Part shown: positions 48,829 through 57,501 of the stretch, piece after piece
Layout of the letters: the number at the start of each line of letters is the position of its first letter
Numbering within the stretch: position 1 is the first letter of the stretch
Source: Motilimonas eburnea
GTDB taxonomy: Bacteria; Pseudomonadota; Gammaproteobacteria; Enterobacterales; CBDFNC01
Length of the DNA stretch: 64,000 nt
Assembly (NCBI RefSeq): GCF_021295345.1
Contig: NZ_JAIMJB010000002.1
Location: 62,001-126,000 of the forward strand
Direction of reading: 5' to 3'
Made by a program: the position numbers and the translations under genes
The notes under the pieces: model-generated
What the model was told of the DNA's origin: nothing
Database searches by the model: none
The model's input: only the letters and a program-made list of their open reading frames with translations

Positions 48829-50496
48829 TTACTTTTTGTAAGCGTCGTTATGTACCCCAGCCGCACGGCCAGATGGATCGGCATTGTTTTGGAATGATTC
48901 ATCCCAAAGTAGTGCTTCGGGCGTTGAACATGCCACCGATTTGCCGTGAGGTACACATTTGGCTGCAGACTCAAGGGGGAAGTGCTCCTCAAAGATGCAA
49001 CGGTAGTAGTAGGCTTCTTTCGTATCTGGGGTATTAATTGGGAAGCGGAACTCCGCGCTGGCCAATTGTTGGTCCGTCACTTGGGTATCAATGAACTCTT
49101 TAAGGCTGTCGATCCAATTGTAGCCAACGCCATCAGAGAATTGCTCTTTTTGACGCCACAACACATCGTCAATCAGTTTGCCGTCGAACGCTTCACGCAG
49201 GATATTTTTCTCAATGCGGCCATCTTTGATCATTTTAAGCTCTGGGTTAGTGCGCATTGCTACATCCATGAACTCTTTATCCAAGAAAGGCACGCGGGCC
49301 TCAATGCCCCACGCCGCCATCGATTTGTTCGCGCGTAAACAGTCAAACATGTGTAGTTTGTCTAGCTTACGGTTAAGCTCTTCGTGGAATTCTTGAGAAT
49401 TAGGCGCTTTATGGAAGTATAAGTAACCGCCAAAGATCTCATCTGCCCCTTCACCTGAAAGTACCATCTTAATGCCCATGGCTTTGATTTTTCTAGCCAT
49501 TAAATACATAGGGGTCGATGCGCGAATAGTCGTTACATCGTAGGTTTCAAGGTGATAAATTACCTCACGCAGCGCATCGATACCGTTTTGAACCGTAAAG
49601 ATAATCGGGTGGTGAATGGTACCGATAGAGTCCGCCACTTTTTGTGCCGCGGCAAGATCCGGTGAGCCTTCTAAACCCACTGAGAAAGAGTGAAGCTGAG
49701 GCCACCAAGCTGCTGATTTATCATCATCTTCAACACGCTGTTTCGCAAAACGTTGGGTGATAGCAGAAATAACCGATGAATCTAGGCCACCTGATAGCAA
49801 TACGCCGTAAGGCACGTCACACATTAGTTGGCGTTTAACCGCATCTTCAAGGGCTTGGCCGATTTCAGCCGGGCTTCCACCATTATCTTTAACGCCTTCG
49901 TAGCTCATCCAATCACGGTTGTAATAGCGGGTGATCTTACCTTCTTCACTATCTAGGTAGTGCCCCGGTGGGAATTCTTGAACCTTATTACAGATTGGCG
50001 TTAAGGCTTTCATCTCAGAGGCAACATAAAAGTTACCGTGCACATCCCAACCCATGTATAGGGGGATAATACCAATATGGTCACGGCCGATGAGGTATTT
50101 GTTTTTGTTCTCATCATAGAGACAAAAAGCGAAGATGCCGTTTAGATCATCAAGGAAGGCATTGCCTTTTTCTTCGTACAAGCCAAGGATAACTTCACAG
50201 TCAGATTTGGTTTTGAACTGATAAGCACAGGTTAGCTTAGCCGCTAAGTCTTTGTGGTTGTAAATCTCACCGTTTACAGCAAGGATATGTGTGTTGTCTT
50301 GGTTGTATAAAGGCTGAGCCCCTGTATTAACGTCAACGATAGAAAGACGCTCGTGAACTAAAATAGCATTATCGCTGCTGTAAACACCTGACCAATCTGG
50401 CCCTCTGTGGCGCAGTAATTTTGACATTTGAATCGCTTGTTCACGCAGTGTAGCGACATCGCTTTTAATGTCGAGAATACCAAAGATCGAACACAT
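48829..50496 (-). CDS. asnB: Asparagine synthase B (glutamine-hydrolysing)
   Basis: 555 aa. N-terminal glutaminase domain with catalytic C2 (MCSIFGIL), RHRGPD and NGEIYNH. The C-terminal synthetase has the PP-loop LLSGGLDSS near residue 233. Amidates aspartate using ATP and glutamine. Length and sequence match E. coli AsnB (554 aa). Monocistronic with its own terminator. It is a different PP-loop lineage from the QueC-like gene at 3989-5263. Confidence 0.97.
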   Translation of the reverse strand: MCSIFGILDIKSDVATLREQAIQMSKLLRHRGPDWSGVYSSDNAILVHERLSIVDVNTGAQPLYNQDNTHILAVNGEIYNHKDLAAKLTCAYQFKTKSDCEVILGLYEEKGNAFLDDLNGIFAFCLYDENKNKYLIGRDHIGIIPLYMGWDVHGNFYVASEMKALTPICNKVQEFPPGHYLDSEEGKITRYYNRDWMSYEGVKDNGGSPAEIGQALEDAVKRQLMCDVPYGVLLSGGLDSSVISAITQRFAKQRVEDDDKSAAWWPQLHSFSVGLEGSPDLAAAQKVADSIGTIHHPIIFTVQNGIDALREVIYHLETYDVTTIRASTPMYLMARKIKAMGIKMVLSGEGADEIFGGYLYFHKAPNSQEFHEELNRKLDKLHMFDCLRANKSMAAWGIEARVPFLDKEFMDVAMRTNPELKMIKDGRIEKNILREAFDGKLIDDVLWRQKEQFSDGVGYNWIDSLKEFIDTQVTDQQLASAEFRFPINTPDTKEAYYYRCIFEEHFPLESAAKCVPHGKSVACSTPEALLWDESFQNNADPSGRAAGVHNDAYKK

Positions 50497-50687
50497 AGAC
50501 TTCCCTTCTTAAATAAGTCTTTGAGCAATAGCTCATTTTGTTTTTGCATCTAAAGAGATCTGGAGTAAGGCAGGCTGCGATTTACAACCTGTTTCCATTA
50601 CGCTTTTATAATTAGACGTTGGTTTTAACAAATATCCAACACAAAGTCACTGCCCAATTACATCAATAATTGAGCAGTATTACAGGA

Positions 50688-52304
50688 TTAAATATTAATT
50701 CGGCTGGCTATTGGTGTTGTCATGCTTTGCATTTCATTGCAAACGTGGCGAGCAAAACCAGCCCCTGCCTCATCATACATATTAAACACTGCATCTACAC
50801 CTAAGCCTTTTAGTTCTTCGATGTCCTCGGCGAAACGTGCGATGGCGGCAATATTCATGCTGCAGTTACGATTTCTTAACTGGATAGCAGCATAATGGTT
50901 ACCATTATGATCCGGCATGGCCAGTAATATCAGCTTGATTTGATCTGTGAGTTCAAGCTTGTTCCAAAAATCGGAGTCCATCGCGTCACCGGTGATCACC
51001 CGTCGGCCCAATTCTCTGTGCTTGATGGTTTTCTCATGGCTGTTGTCGATACCGAGTACGGTATCGCCAAATACCTGTTTAAGTTCGTCATAAGCACCAG
51101 TGCCGATACGGCCCATCCCCATCACCAACACCGTGGCGTCACCCACACGTATCGGCCTATCCTCGACATGTAATCGCAGGTGCTGAAAGCGTTTCAAGCG
51201 GGGTGACATTTTTTGATAGAGTTCATCACTTTGATTGTTCAACAATGACGAGAGAACAAAACTGATGGAAAGGGCGATGGCCGCAATAATTAGCCAATCG
51301 TTGCTTAGCCAACCTTTACTGGCCGCAAGGGCCGCCACGATCAAACCAAATTCACTGTAGTTAGCTAATGAAAACGAGCCCAGCAGAGACGTTCGCGCAC
51401 GCAGTTTAAATAAGTTAAAACAGAAAAAGTACAGCATGGTCTTGATGGGCAGCAGTAAAACCAAGATTGCAGCGATGATTAAGTGGCTCTCATTGGGCAT
51501 ATCATTTAACCCAATATTCAAAAAGAAACAAACTAAAAACAGCTCTTTAAGGTTAAATAGCGCTTTTGCCATGCCACCTGCGCTGGGATGCGCTGCGACC
51601 AGCATTCCCGCAATCAAGGCGCCCAAGTCGGCTTTCATTCCTACTGCTTCAAACAGGCCGGCACCGACCACTAAGGCCAAGAAAAAACCATACAATACCA
51701 AAAGCTCACCATGGCCCACCTTGTCCATCACTTTAAACAGGACTGGGCGCAGTAAAGGCAACAAGACGAGTGCAATGGCATAATATTCCGGTAACTTACC
51801 GGTTGAAAAAGTAAGAAACAATACCGCAAATATATCTTGCATGATCAGTACGCCAATGGCGATGCGACCGTACAAGGAGTTCATTTCACTCTTTTCTTCT
51901 AAGATTTTAACAGCGAAAACGGTACTTGAGAAACTCAGGGCAAAAGCAACGATAAACAAACCTGTGTTATCTAAACTGTCTACAATAGACAGGCCTAGGG
52001 CTTTTAAAACAAACAGCACTAAGGCAAAAAACAGCACTGAGCCCGTTATGTGTAAAGTTGCAGCGCCAAATACTTCCCCTTTAAACAAGGTGCGGATATC
52101 CAACTTTAAACCAATTGAAAATAACAGCAAGGTAACACCAAGATCGGCAATTGCGGTTAATCCGGCACTGGATTCAAAACCAATTCCATTAAGCACAAAG
52201 CCCGCTAATAAAAAGCCCACCATGGGGGGTAAGCCAATGGCGTTGATGGCCATGCCGGTTGCAAAGGCGATGCCTATGAGAGTAACAAGTAATGTTGGTT
52301 CCAT
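50688..52304 (-). CDS. Monovalent cation:proton antiporter-2 family protein with RCK/TrkA-N domain
   Basis: 538 aa. About 12 membrane helices in residues 1-375 form a CPA2 exchanger core (GLPPMVGFLLAGFVLNG, DLGVTLLLFSIGL). A cytoplasmic nucleotide-binding RCK_N domain follows, with GMGRIGTGA near residue 395 and ITGDAMD. It resembles KefB/KefC and YbaL in layout but has no KefG/KefF-type partner gene nearby. K+ or Na+ exchange for protons is inferred from family. Single gene. Confidence 0.9.
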   Translation of the reverse strand: MEPTLLVTLIGIAFATGMAINAIGLPPMVGFLLAGFVLNGIGFESSAGLTAIADLGVTLLLFSIGLKLDIRTLFKGEVFGAATLHITGSVLFFALVLFVLKALGLSIVDSLDNTGLFIVAFALSFSSTVFAVKILEEKSEMNSLYGRIAIGVLIMQDIFAVLFLTFSTGKLPEYYAIALVLLPLLRPVLFKVMDKVGHGELLVLYGFFLALVVGAGLFEAVGMKADLGALIAGMLVAAHPSAGGMAKALFNLKELFLVCFFLNIGLNDMPNESHLIIAAILVLLLPIKTMLYFFCFNLFKLRARTSLLGSFSLANYSEFGLIVAALAASKGWLSNDWLIIAAIALSISFVLSSLLNNQSDELYQKMSPRLKRFQHLRLHVEDRPIRVGDATVLVMGMGRIGTGAYDELKQVFGDTVLGIDNSHEKTIKHRELGRRVITGDAMDSDFWNKLELTDQIKLILLAMPDHNGNHYAAIQLRNRNCSMNIAAIARFAEDIEELKGLGVDAVFNMYDEAGAGFARHVCNEMQSMTTPIASRINI

Positions 52305-52390
52305 TTATTTATTATCTTTATTATTTTTAGTTCTAGAGAATCTAACTTACATGATGCTAAACCAAGGTTAGCATCATGGGCTTATGTCGG

Positions 52391-53140
52391 TTATAAAAAG
52401 TCAATATCTTGAATAGAATTAACTATGTGGTTGGGTTTGAACGGGACCTTATCAATATCGGTTAATTGACTGACGCCACTTAACACCAAAATGGTTTCAA
52501 GGCCCGCCTGAAAGCCCATTAAAATATCGGTGCGAAGATTGTCGCCGATAATACAGGTATCTTTGGAATGTGCACCAATTTTATTCAATGCGGCGCGAAT
52601 AATCCAAGTGCTTGGTTTACCGACATAAAAGGGCTCTCGGCCGGTCATACGCTCAATGGGGGCACATAATGCACCGCAAGCGGGGCTCATGCCTGGACCA
52701 TGCGTGTCAGGATTAGTGGCGATAAAGCGTGCGCCCTCGGCGACAAAGCGCGCCGCTTTTTGGATCATACTCCAGTTATAGCTGGTGGTTTCCCCGACAA
52801 TTACAAAGTCGGGGTTAATATCTGTAATGGTAAAGCCAGCCTTGTAGAGTTCATGGGTCAGGGCACCTTCGCCGATAACAAATGCCTTATTGCCTTCTTG
52901 GCGCTCCATAAAGGCCGCGGTGGCCATGGCAGAAGTGTAAAAATATTCAGCGGGAACATTCAAGCCGGCAGATTTAAAGCGGTTATGCAGATCATTTTCT
53001 GTCATGGCGGGATAATTGGTGAGGATGACCAATTTATTACCTTGCTCTATGATTCGGTGGATAAAGGTATCAGCACCTGGGATCAAGGTATTGTTATGCA
53101 GTAATACGCCGTCAATATCGCAGATAATGCTTTTTTGCAT
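52391..53140 (-). CDS. nagD: HAD-IIA family phosphatase NagD
   Basis: 249 aa from Met 53140 (E. coli NagD 250). HAD motif I is CDIDGVLLHNN with nucleophile D8 and D10. Motif II lies in LTNYPAMTEND, and the C-terminal IGDNLRTDILMG holds motif IV. The typical cap segment GKPSTWIIRAAL is present. NagD is a UMP/nucleotide phosphatase. The frame continues upstream to 53260, but that part runs through a palindromic repeat and is not family sequence. No N-acetylglucosamine genes adjoin. Confidence 0.92.
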   Translation of the reverse strand: MQKSIICDIDGVLLHNNTLIPGADTFIHRIIEQGNKLVILTNYPAMTENDLHNRFKSAGLNVPAEYFYTSAMATAAFMERQEGNKAFVIGEGALTHELYKAGFTITDINPDFVIVGETTSYNWSMIQKAARFVAEGARFIATNPDTHGPGMSPACGALCAPIERMTGREPFYVGKPSTWIIRAALNKIGAHSKDTCIIGDNLRTDILMGFQAGLETILVLSGVSQLTDIDKVPFKPNHIVNSIQDIDFL

Positions 53141-53201
53141 GATAAGTTCCGTATAATGTTGAATGCCGTTTAATACTAACCAGTAACAAAACGTCTGTAT
53201 A

Positions 53202-53229
53202 TACCCAATCAAGCTGGATATGCTTGATT
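53202..53229. repeat. Imperfect hairpin related to the palindrome at 23006
   Basis: TACCCAATCAAGC pairs with GCTTGATT around a short loop. The left arm and loop (CTGGA) match the sequence at 23006-23038. It lies in the divergent gap between nagD and the DUF924 gene. Confidence 0.4.
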
Positions 53230-53302
53230 TCAGCAAGGGTTTACAGGCCCTAGTAGTCAACGTCTCGGATTGGCATCATCACACCTATTTCAAGGAGAAA
53301 AC

Positions 53303-53917
53303 ATGACACAACAACAAGGGTATGAAGCGGTCATTGCCTATTGGTTTGGTGAATTAACCGATGAGATGGCTGATGCGCAGCATCATCAATTGTGGTTTGC
53401 CGGCGGTGAGCAAGCCGATGCCGACATTAAGGAAAAATTTGGCCTCATTCACCAGCAACTTGCCAAGGGGGTACTTAAACACTGGCAAAACCATGATTTA
53501 GGCCGCTTGGCGAGTATTATCGTACTTGATCAATTCAGTCGTAATCTGTATCGCGGCACGGCTCAGGCGTTTGCCTATGATGAGCAAGCCCTTGCACTGG
53601 CGAAAGAAGCGGTGGCTCAGGGCGTTGACTTACGCTTGCCACTTGATTACCGCTTGTTTATGTATTTGCCGTTTGAACATGCCGAAGACATTAAAGAGCA
53701 AGAACACTGCTTAGCGCTATTTCAAGGTTTGCTAGAAGATGCCAAGACGGCACAGGGTCAAAAACAGGCTCAGGGTTACTTAACCTTTGCTGAGCAGCAT
53801 TACGATATTGTGCGCCAATTTGGCCGATTCCCCCACAGAAATGAAGCCTTGGGAAGATCTTCAAGACAAATTGAGTTACGCTATTTGGCTGGCGAGCACA
53901 ACCGCTTTGGCCAATAA
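53303..53917 (+). CDS. DUF924 family protein
   Basis: 204 aa, all-helical, cytoplasmic. Family marks are AYWFG at the start, WFAGGEQADADIKEKF, the strongly conserved VLDQFSRNLYRGTAQAFA near residue 75, and YLPFEHAEDIKEQE near 118. The fold is TPR-like by family knowledge and no biochemical role is settled. ATG 53303 has AAGGAG at the right distance; an upstream in-frame ATG at 53270 lacks one. Confidence 0.9.
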   Translation: MTQQQGYEAVIAYWFGELTDEMADAQHHQLWFAGGEQADADIKEKFGLIHQQLAKGVLKHWQNHDLGRLASIIVLDQFSRNLYRGTAQAFAYDEQALALAKEAVAQGVDLRLPLDYRLFMYLPFEHAEDIKEQEHCLALFQGLLEDAKTAQGQKQAQGYLTFAEQHYDIVRQFGRFPHRNEALGRSSRQIELRYLAGEHNRFGQ

Positions 53918-53963
53918 TGCGGTCTTGATACATAGGCCAGATTTCAATCAATAGGATGCTATT

Positions 53964-54398
53964 ATGCTTAAGCAATTTCTACTTACCGCTAGCCTCAGCG
54001 CAAGCATGTTTCTCACCTCAGGCTTGTTGACTGCTCAAGCTCAAACCATGGATGAATTTTATGCCGAGCCCGCTAATCAAGCCCAGTTTGATAAAGCGCT
54101 TGCTGAAGGGCATATCGTAAAAGGGCGCGTATTTTTTGTTAAAAATTGCCAAGATGCACTAGAAAAAGGGCAAACTACCGAGCAAGATTGTGATTGTATT
54201 CAGGGTCAAATAGCCAAGATATCTGACAAAGAGTTCTTTTACGAAACTATCCTAGCTTATCAAGAATACCAAGCGCGCGTCGCGGTGCATGGCGATGCAG
54301 AAAAAACGGCCGCCCTTAAGGAGCAGCAAAGCAAACGTGAAAGTTTGACCAAGCGCATTGAGCAAAGTTGTAAGCCAAGTGATGTGGCGACTAACTAA
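53964..54398 (+). CDS. Small secreted protein with four cysteines, function unknown
   Basis: 144 aa. Residues 1-26 form a Sec signal peptide (hydrophobic core, AQA cleavage before Q27). The mature part is helical and Lys/Gln-rich, with C62, C76, C78 and C136. The DCDC pair could form disulfides in the periplasm. I do not recognise the family. It lies 46 bp after the DUF924 gene, and its stop overlaps that of the convergent Lnt-like gene by 4 bp. Confidence 0.75.
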   Translation: MLKQFLLTASLSASMFLTSGLLTAQAQTMDEFYAEPANQAQFDKALAEGHIVKGRVFFVKNCQDALEKGQTTEQDCDCIQGQIAKISDKEFFYETILAYQEYQARVAVHGDAEKTAALKEQQSKRESLTKRIEQSCKPSDVATN

Positions 54399-55906
54399 GC
54401 CTTTTTACGCCTAGCGCGAATAATCAAACCTAAGGTGATAGCGCATATTAGCCACGCAAACACATCGCCATAACGACTATAAAATGGGGTGACAGTACTT
54501 AGCTGCACCTCACCTTGAATCAAAGCTCGTTGATTAATCCCACTTCTTGAAACTAACTCACCATAGGGGCTGATCACCATACTGACGCCACTGGTCGTTC
54601 CTACGCTAAAGGCAACACGGTGCTCGATTGCTCTAAAAATACTGTCGGTGGCATGAAGTAAAGGGAACTGACGGTTAGCTCTAAAATCATCATCGACGGG
54701 CATTAGGATAATTTGTGCTCCCTGCTGTTTAAGATGCCTTGTTATCCACAAGCGATGACGATCATAGCAGATCCCCAAACCGACTCGCCCAAATGAAGTC
54801 TCAACCACTTTGCTTTGTGTTAATGTTCCAGCCGTAAAACCAAATTGTTTTTCACGAAAGGTGATGGCGATTTTTGGGGTTCTGAGTATTTCATTGCCAT
54901 GGGGATCATACATGACGGCCGTGTCAAAACGTTGTCCTTGATGCTCCCAAATCATATCCACCACCAAGTAACTGGACATTGTTTTAGCCAAGTTTTTAAC
55001 TTGGTTTACCATCAAAGCATCGTCCAAGTTGGCCATTTCATTTTCGGGCCAAACAATCACATCGACAGCTGGGTTAATTGTTTGGTTCAGCCGTTTGGTT
55101 AATTGTGCATTCACATCAAAAATGGCTTGCGACATGGCAGGCGTGTCGGCCCAGTAGCCTTCACCGTCCATGGGATTGATGGCTAAGCTTTGGATTTGTG
55201 GGTCTTGATTACTTAAATCGACCGTGGCGGCGACCTTGACTTTATTGGGTGAAAGTACCTGATTTTCTAGTTCAATTTGGCCCCAAGCAAAGACTAAGAT
55301 GACAAGGAGTAAGCTGGCTATTGCACTGCGGTTAACGGGGGTACGGGTTTGTTTATTGATCACTAATTGGGTCAGGGCGGTGTTACTGAGTAGAACCAAA
55401 AAGCTCACCCCAACAAAACCCGTGATGGATAATAACTGCAATACATTCAGTTGTTGCCATTGAGTTTTGGCGATTAACACAAACCAAACATCTTCAAGGT
55501 AAGGCAATACAAAACGCAAGTATTCAATACTGCACCAAAATAAGGGCAGTGCAAAAATACGCCATTTATCAGGTACCTTAAAACTGAGCCAAATGCCCCA
55601 ATGCATCACTCGAGCAAAGAAAAAACCTGCGGCTATCATCAATGGCAAACCAATGGCAGTGCCAAATAGATCCATAAACCAAGCATGAGCGAAACATGAC
55701 CAACTTATTGTGGCGGGCAATAATAGCCGAAAGGCTTTGATGTGTGACCAATGATGAACGACATATAATGCCGGCACCAAGGCAAACCAAGCGAGCCAAC
55801 CCGGTGTGATAAACCCTAACTCATAACCTGGCGTGGCCAAGCCCATGAGTATTCCGGAACTAAGACTAAGTAAAAGGGCAAGAAATAAATTGTTTGATTG
55901 CATCAT
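54395..55906 (-). CDS. Apolipoprotein N-acyltransferase-like membrane nitrilase
   Basis: 503 aa with about six N-terminal membrane helices, a periplasmic carbon-nitrogen hydrolase domain (residues about 223-470) and one C-terminal helix, the layout of Lnt. The catalytic triad is present as E288 (VWPENEM), K345 (TPKIAITF) and C380 (GLGICYDRH). Spacings between triad residues are shorter than in E. coli Lnt (57 and 35 against about 68 and 52), and the surrounding motifs differ, so this is probably an Lnt paralogue. It reads in the same direction as, and 48 bp beyond, the phosphopantetheinyl transferase gene, so it may belong to the type II cluster. Its acyl donor and acceptor are unknown. Confidence 0.75.
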   Translation of the reverse strand: MMQSNNLFLALLLSLSSGILMGLATPGYELGFITPGWLAWFALVPALYVVHHWSHIKAFRLLLPATISWSCFAHAWFMDLFGTAIGLPLMIAAGFFFARVMHWGIWLSFKVPDKWRIFALPLFWCSIEYLRFVLPYLEDVWFVLIAKTQWQQLNVLQLLSITGFVGVSFLVLLSNTALTQLVINKQTRTPVNRSAIASLLLVILVFAWGQIELENQVLSPNKVKVAATVDLSNQDPQIQSLAINPMDGEGYWADTPAMSQAIFDVNAQLTKRLNQTINPAVDVIVWPENEMANLDDALMVNQVKNLAKTMSSYLVVDMIWEHQGQRFDTAVMYDPHGNEILRTPKIAITFREKQFGFTAGTLTQSKVVETSFGRVGLGICYDRHRLWITRHLKQQGAQIILMPVDDDFRANRQFPLLHATDSIFRAIEHRVAFSVGTTSGVSMVISPYGELVSRSGINQRALIQGEVQLSTVTPFYSRYGDVFAWLICAITLGLIIRARRKKA

Positions 55907-55954
55907 GGGCCTTACAGATTCGTCATGGCCAATGAAGCATACAACAATCGGCCG

Positions 55955-56668
55955 TCAATCCAATTGATAATTGTAATAGTTAATTTTGTCAATAAAATGA
56001 CTGTGACAAATGGCTGCAGTGATAGGTCGTTGGCAATTTTTCATCCCTAATACCTTTTTTAACGGCAAGAGTTTCGCGTAGAACCCCCGCGCCACCTCAA
56101 TACATTGGCCGTCATTAAGTGGAGTCGAAAGGGTATTGATGCGACTTGGGCTACCATGCCATCCCTCGCCAGTGGCTTTTAGCCATGCTTCCTGCAGTGC
56201 CCAGTAGCTGTAGAACCGTTTTGCTGTTACGACCTTGCCATGTTGATCAAAGCAGGCACGCCATAAGCGTTCAATTTTACTTTGCTCATGTTTGTGTAAG
56301 CAGATATCCACTCCGATCTGTCCCTTTTGGCACAAGGCCAAGATAAGATAATTGCCGCAATGTGAAAGATTAAACTGGAGAGCAGTATTGAGTAGCATCG
56401 GCTTGCCATTGACATCTGTGGTCAACGTCAACCTTTGAGGATAAAGGTACGCCCTTAAAATTCGGTTTAAAAACAAGCGCTGTTTGATAAACCTAAGTTG
56501 GTTGATTTCTTGTAACTGGTTTGCTTTTTGTTGTTGTTGCGCCGTTAGCTCTGTTAGCGCAGGCTGTATCGGGATGACTTTATTGCCAAGCTGAGCAATA
56601 TGAATATCAATGGCACCCTCAGTTAAGCCCTTTGATGGTTTTGTCATATTGTGGGTGGATGTCAACAT
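55955..56668 (-). CDS. Sfp-type 4'-phosphopantetheinyl transferase of the type II cluster
   Basis: 237 aa. Transfers phosphopantetheine from CoA to a carrier protein. Motifs are FNLSHCGNYLILAL near residue 99, GVDIC at 119-123 and WALQEAWLKATGEG at 156-169, with D121, E160 and K164 as expected catalytic residues. The usual Glu two positions after the Asp (GVDIE) is Cys123 here, which is unusual for a metal ligand. Two-domain Sfp length. Such enzymes accompany polyketide, non-ribosomal or PUFA systems needing their own carrier-protein activation; PfaE of PUFA clusters is one relative. The gene is the last or next to last of the cluster. Confidence 0.85.
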   Translation of the reverse strand: MLTSTHNMTKPSKGLTEGAIDIHIAQLGNKVIPIQPALTELTAQQQQKANQLQEINQLRFIKQRLFLNRILRAYLYPQRLTLTTDVNGKPMLLNTALQFNLSHCGNYLILALCQKGQIGVDICLHKHEQSKIERLWRACFDQHGKVVTAKRFYSYWALQEAWLKATGEGWHGSPSRINTLSTPLNDGQCIEVARGFYAKLLPLKKVLGMKNCQRPITAAICHSHFIDKINYYNYQLD

Positions 56669-56757
56669 CTTATCTAAACCTATGGTGAGTTAGGCCAGGG
56701 TAAACTGGCCATGCTGGGTTAAGTTATCAGCTAAACAAAAATATAATTCGGGTGGAC

Positions 56758-57483
56758 TTAAGCCACCTGCAAGGTCTGACTAAAACCCCCATCTAGCACC
56801 AAGTTTGACCCAGAGCGAAACATCGCTTGGTTTGCCAAACTTAACGCGACTTGGGCGATTTCCTCTGGCTGGCAAAAACGGCGCATTGGAATGCGTTTGT
56901 GAGCATTGGGCTGTTGATACCAGGGGCTGGCCTTGATCATTTCGGTGGCAACGGGCCCAGGAGAAATACTGTAACAACGTAGGCTAGGGTAGGCGTTAGC
57001 CAGTTGCTCGGTCCATGCGATGATCATGCGCTTACTGACGCTATAGGCATTTTGTCCCGCTCGTGGCCTGACGCCGGCAATGCTGGCCAAGTTGATCACT
57101 GTGCCAGCTTCCCCCGCCAATAAGGGCGTTTTTAGTTGCTCAAACAGGGCACATGCACTTTGAAAATTCGTGGTGATGATTTGTTGCCAATCGGTGAGGG
57201 GCGTATTGACTAATAAATTGTCTTTAAGCACACCCGCATTATTGATCAGCACATCGAGCTTATCGCAGCGCTGGGCAAATTGGCGGCGCTGGGTTGCATC
57301 ATTGATATCAAATAGCGCAAGGCTGGCGCTGCCGCCAAGGCGCTGGATCTCGCCGAGTAGCTTATCGACTTCCTGAGTGTTTCTGCGGACATTGATAAAC
57401 ACATGATAGCCGTGCTCGGCAAAGGTGAGGGCCATGGCTTTACCTATGCCTTGGCCTGCGCCTGTGATTAATACTTGTTTCAT
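56758..57483 (-). CDS. Short-chain dehydrogenase, FabG-like ketoreductase of the type II cluster
   Basis: 241 aa. Complete SDR: cofactor motif TGAGQGIG (residues 7-14), NNAG 81-84, S134, Y147-x3-K151, and the C-terminal LDGGFSQTL. Arg at NVRRN after the second strand favours NADPH. It resembles FabG, whose housekeeping copy is at 33962, and would reduce the 3-oxo group after each condensation. It follows the SDR-like fragment gene after 18 bp, with 89 bp before the phosphopantetheinyl transferase. Confidence 0.88.
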   Translation of the reverse strand: MKQVLITGAGQGIGKAMALTFAEHGYHVFINVRRNTQEVDKLLGEIQRLGGSASLALFDINDATQRRQFAQRCDKLDVLINNAGVLKDNLLVNTPLTDWQQIITTNFQSACALFEQLKTPLLAGEAGTVINLASIAGVRPRAGQNAYSVSKRMIIAWTEQLANAYPSLRCYSISPGPVATEMIKASPWYQQPNAHKRIPMRRFCQPEEIAQVALSLANQAMFRSGSNLVLDGGFSQTLQVA

Positions 57484-57501
57484 TCTTTGCTCCTTAATTT
57501 A

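Noticed and set aside
53241-53252. ACAGGCCCTA near 53243, like a MITE right end (also near 3983)
   Set aside because: Only 9-10 bases match and the rest of the terminus is absent. At this length chance matches are expected.
53141-53260. Longer N-terminus for nagD
   Set aside because: The added 40 residues run through a palindromic repeat and precede the normal HAD start; Met 53140 gives family length.
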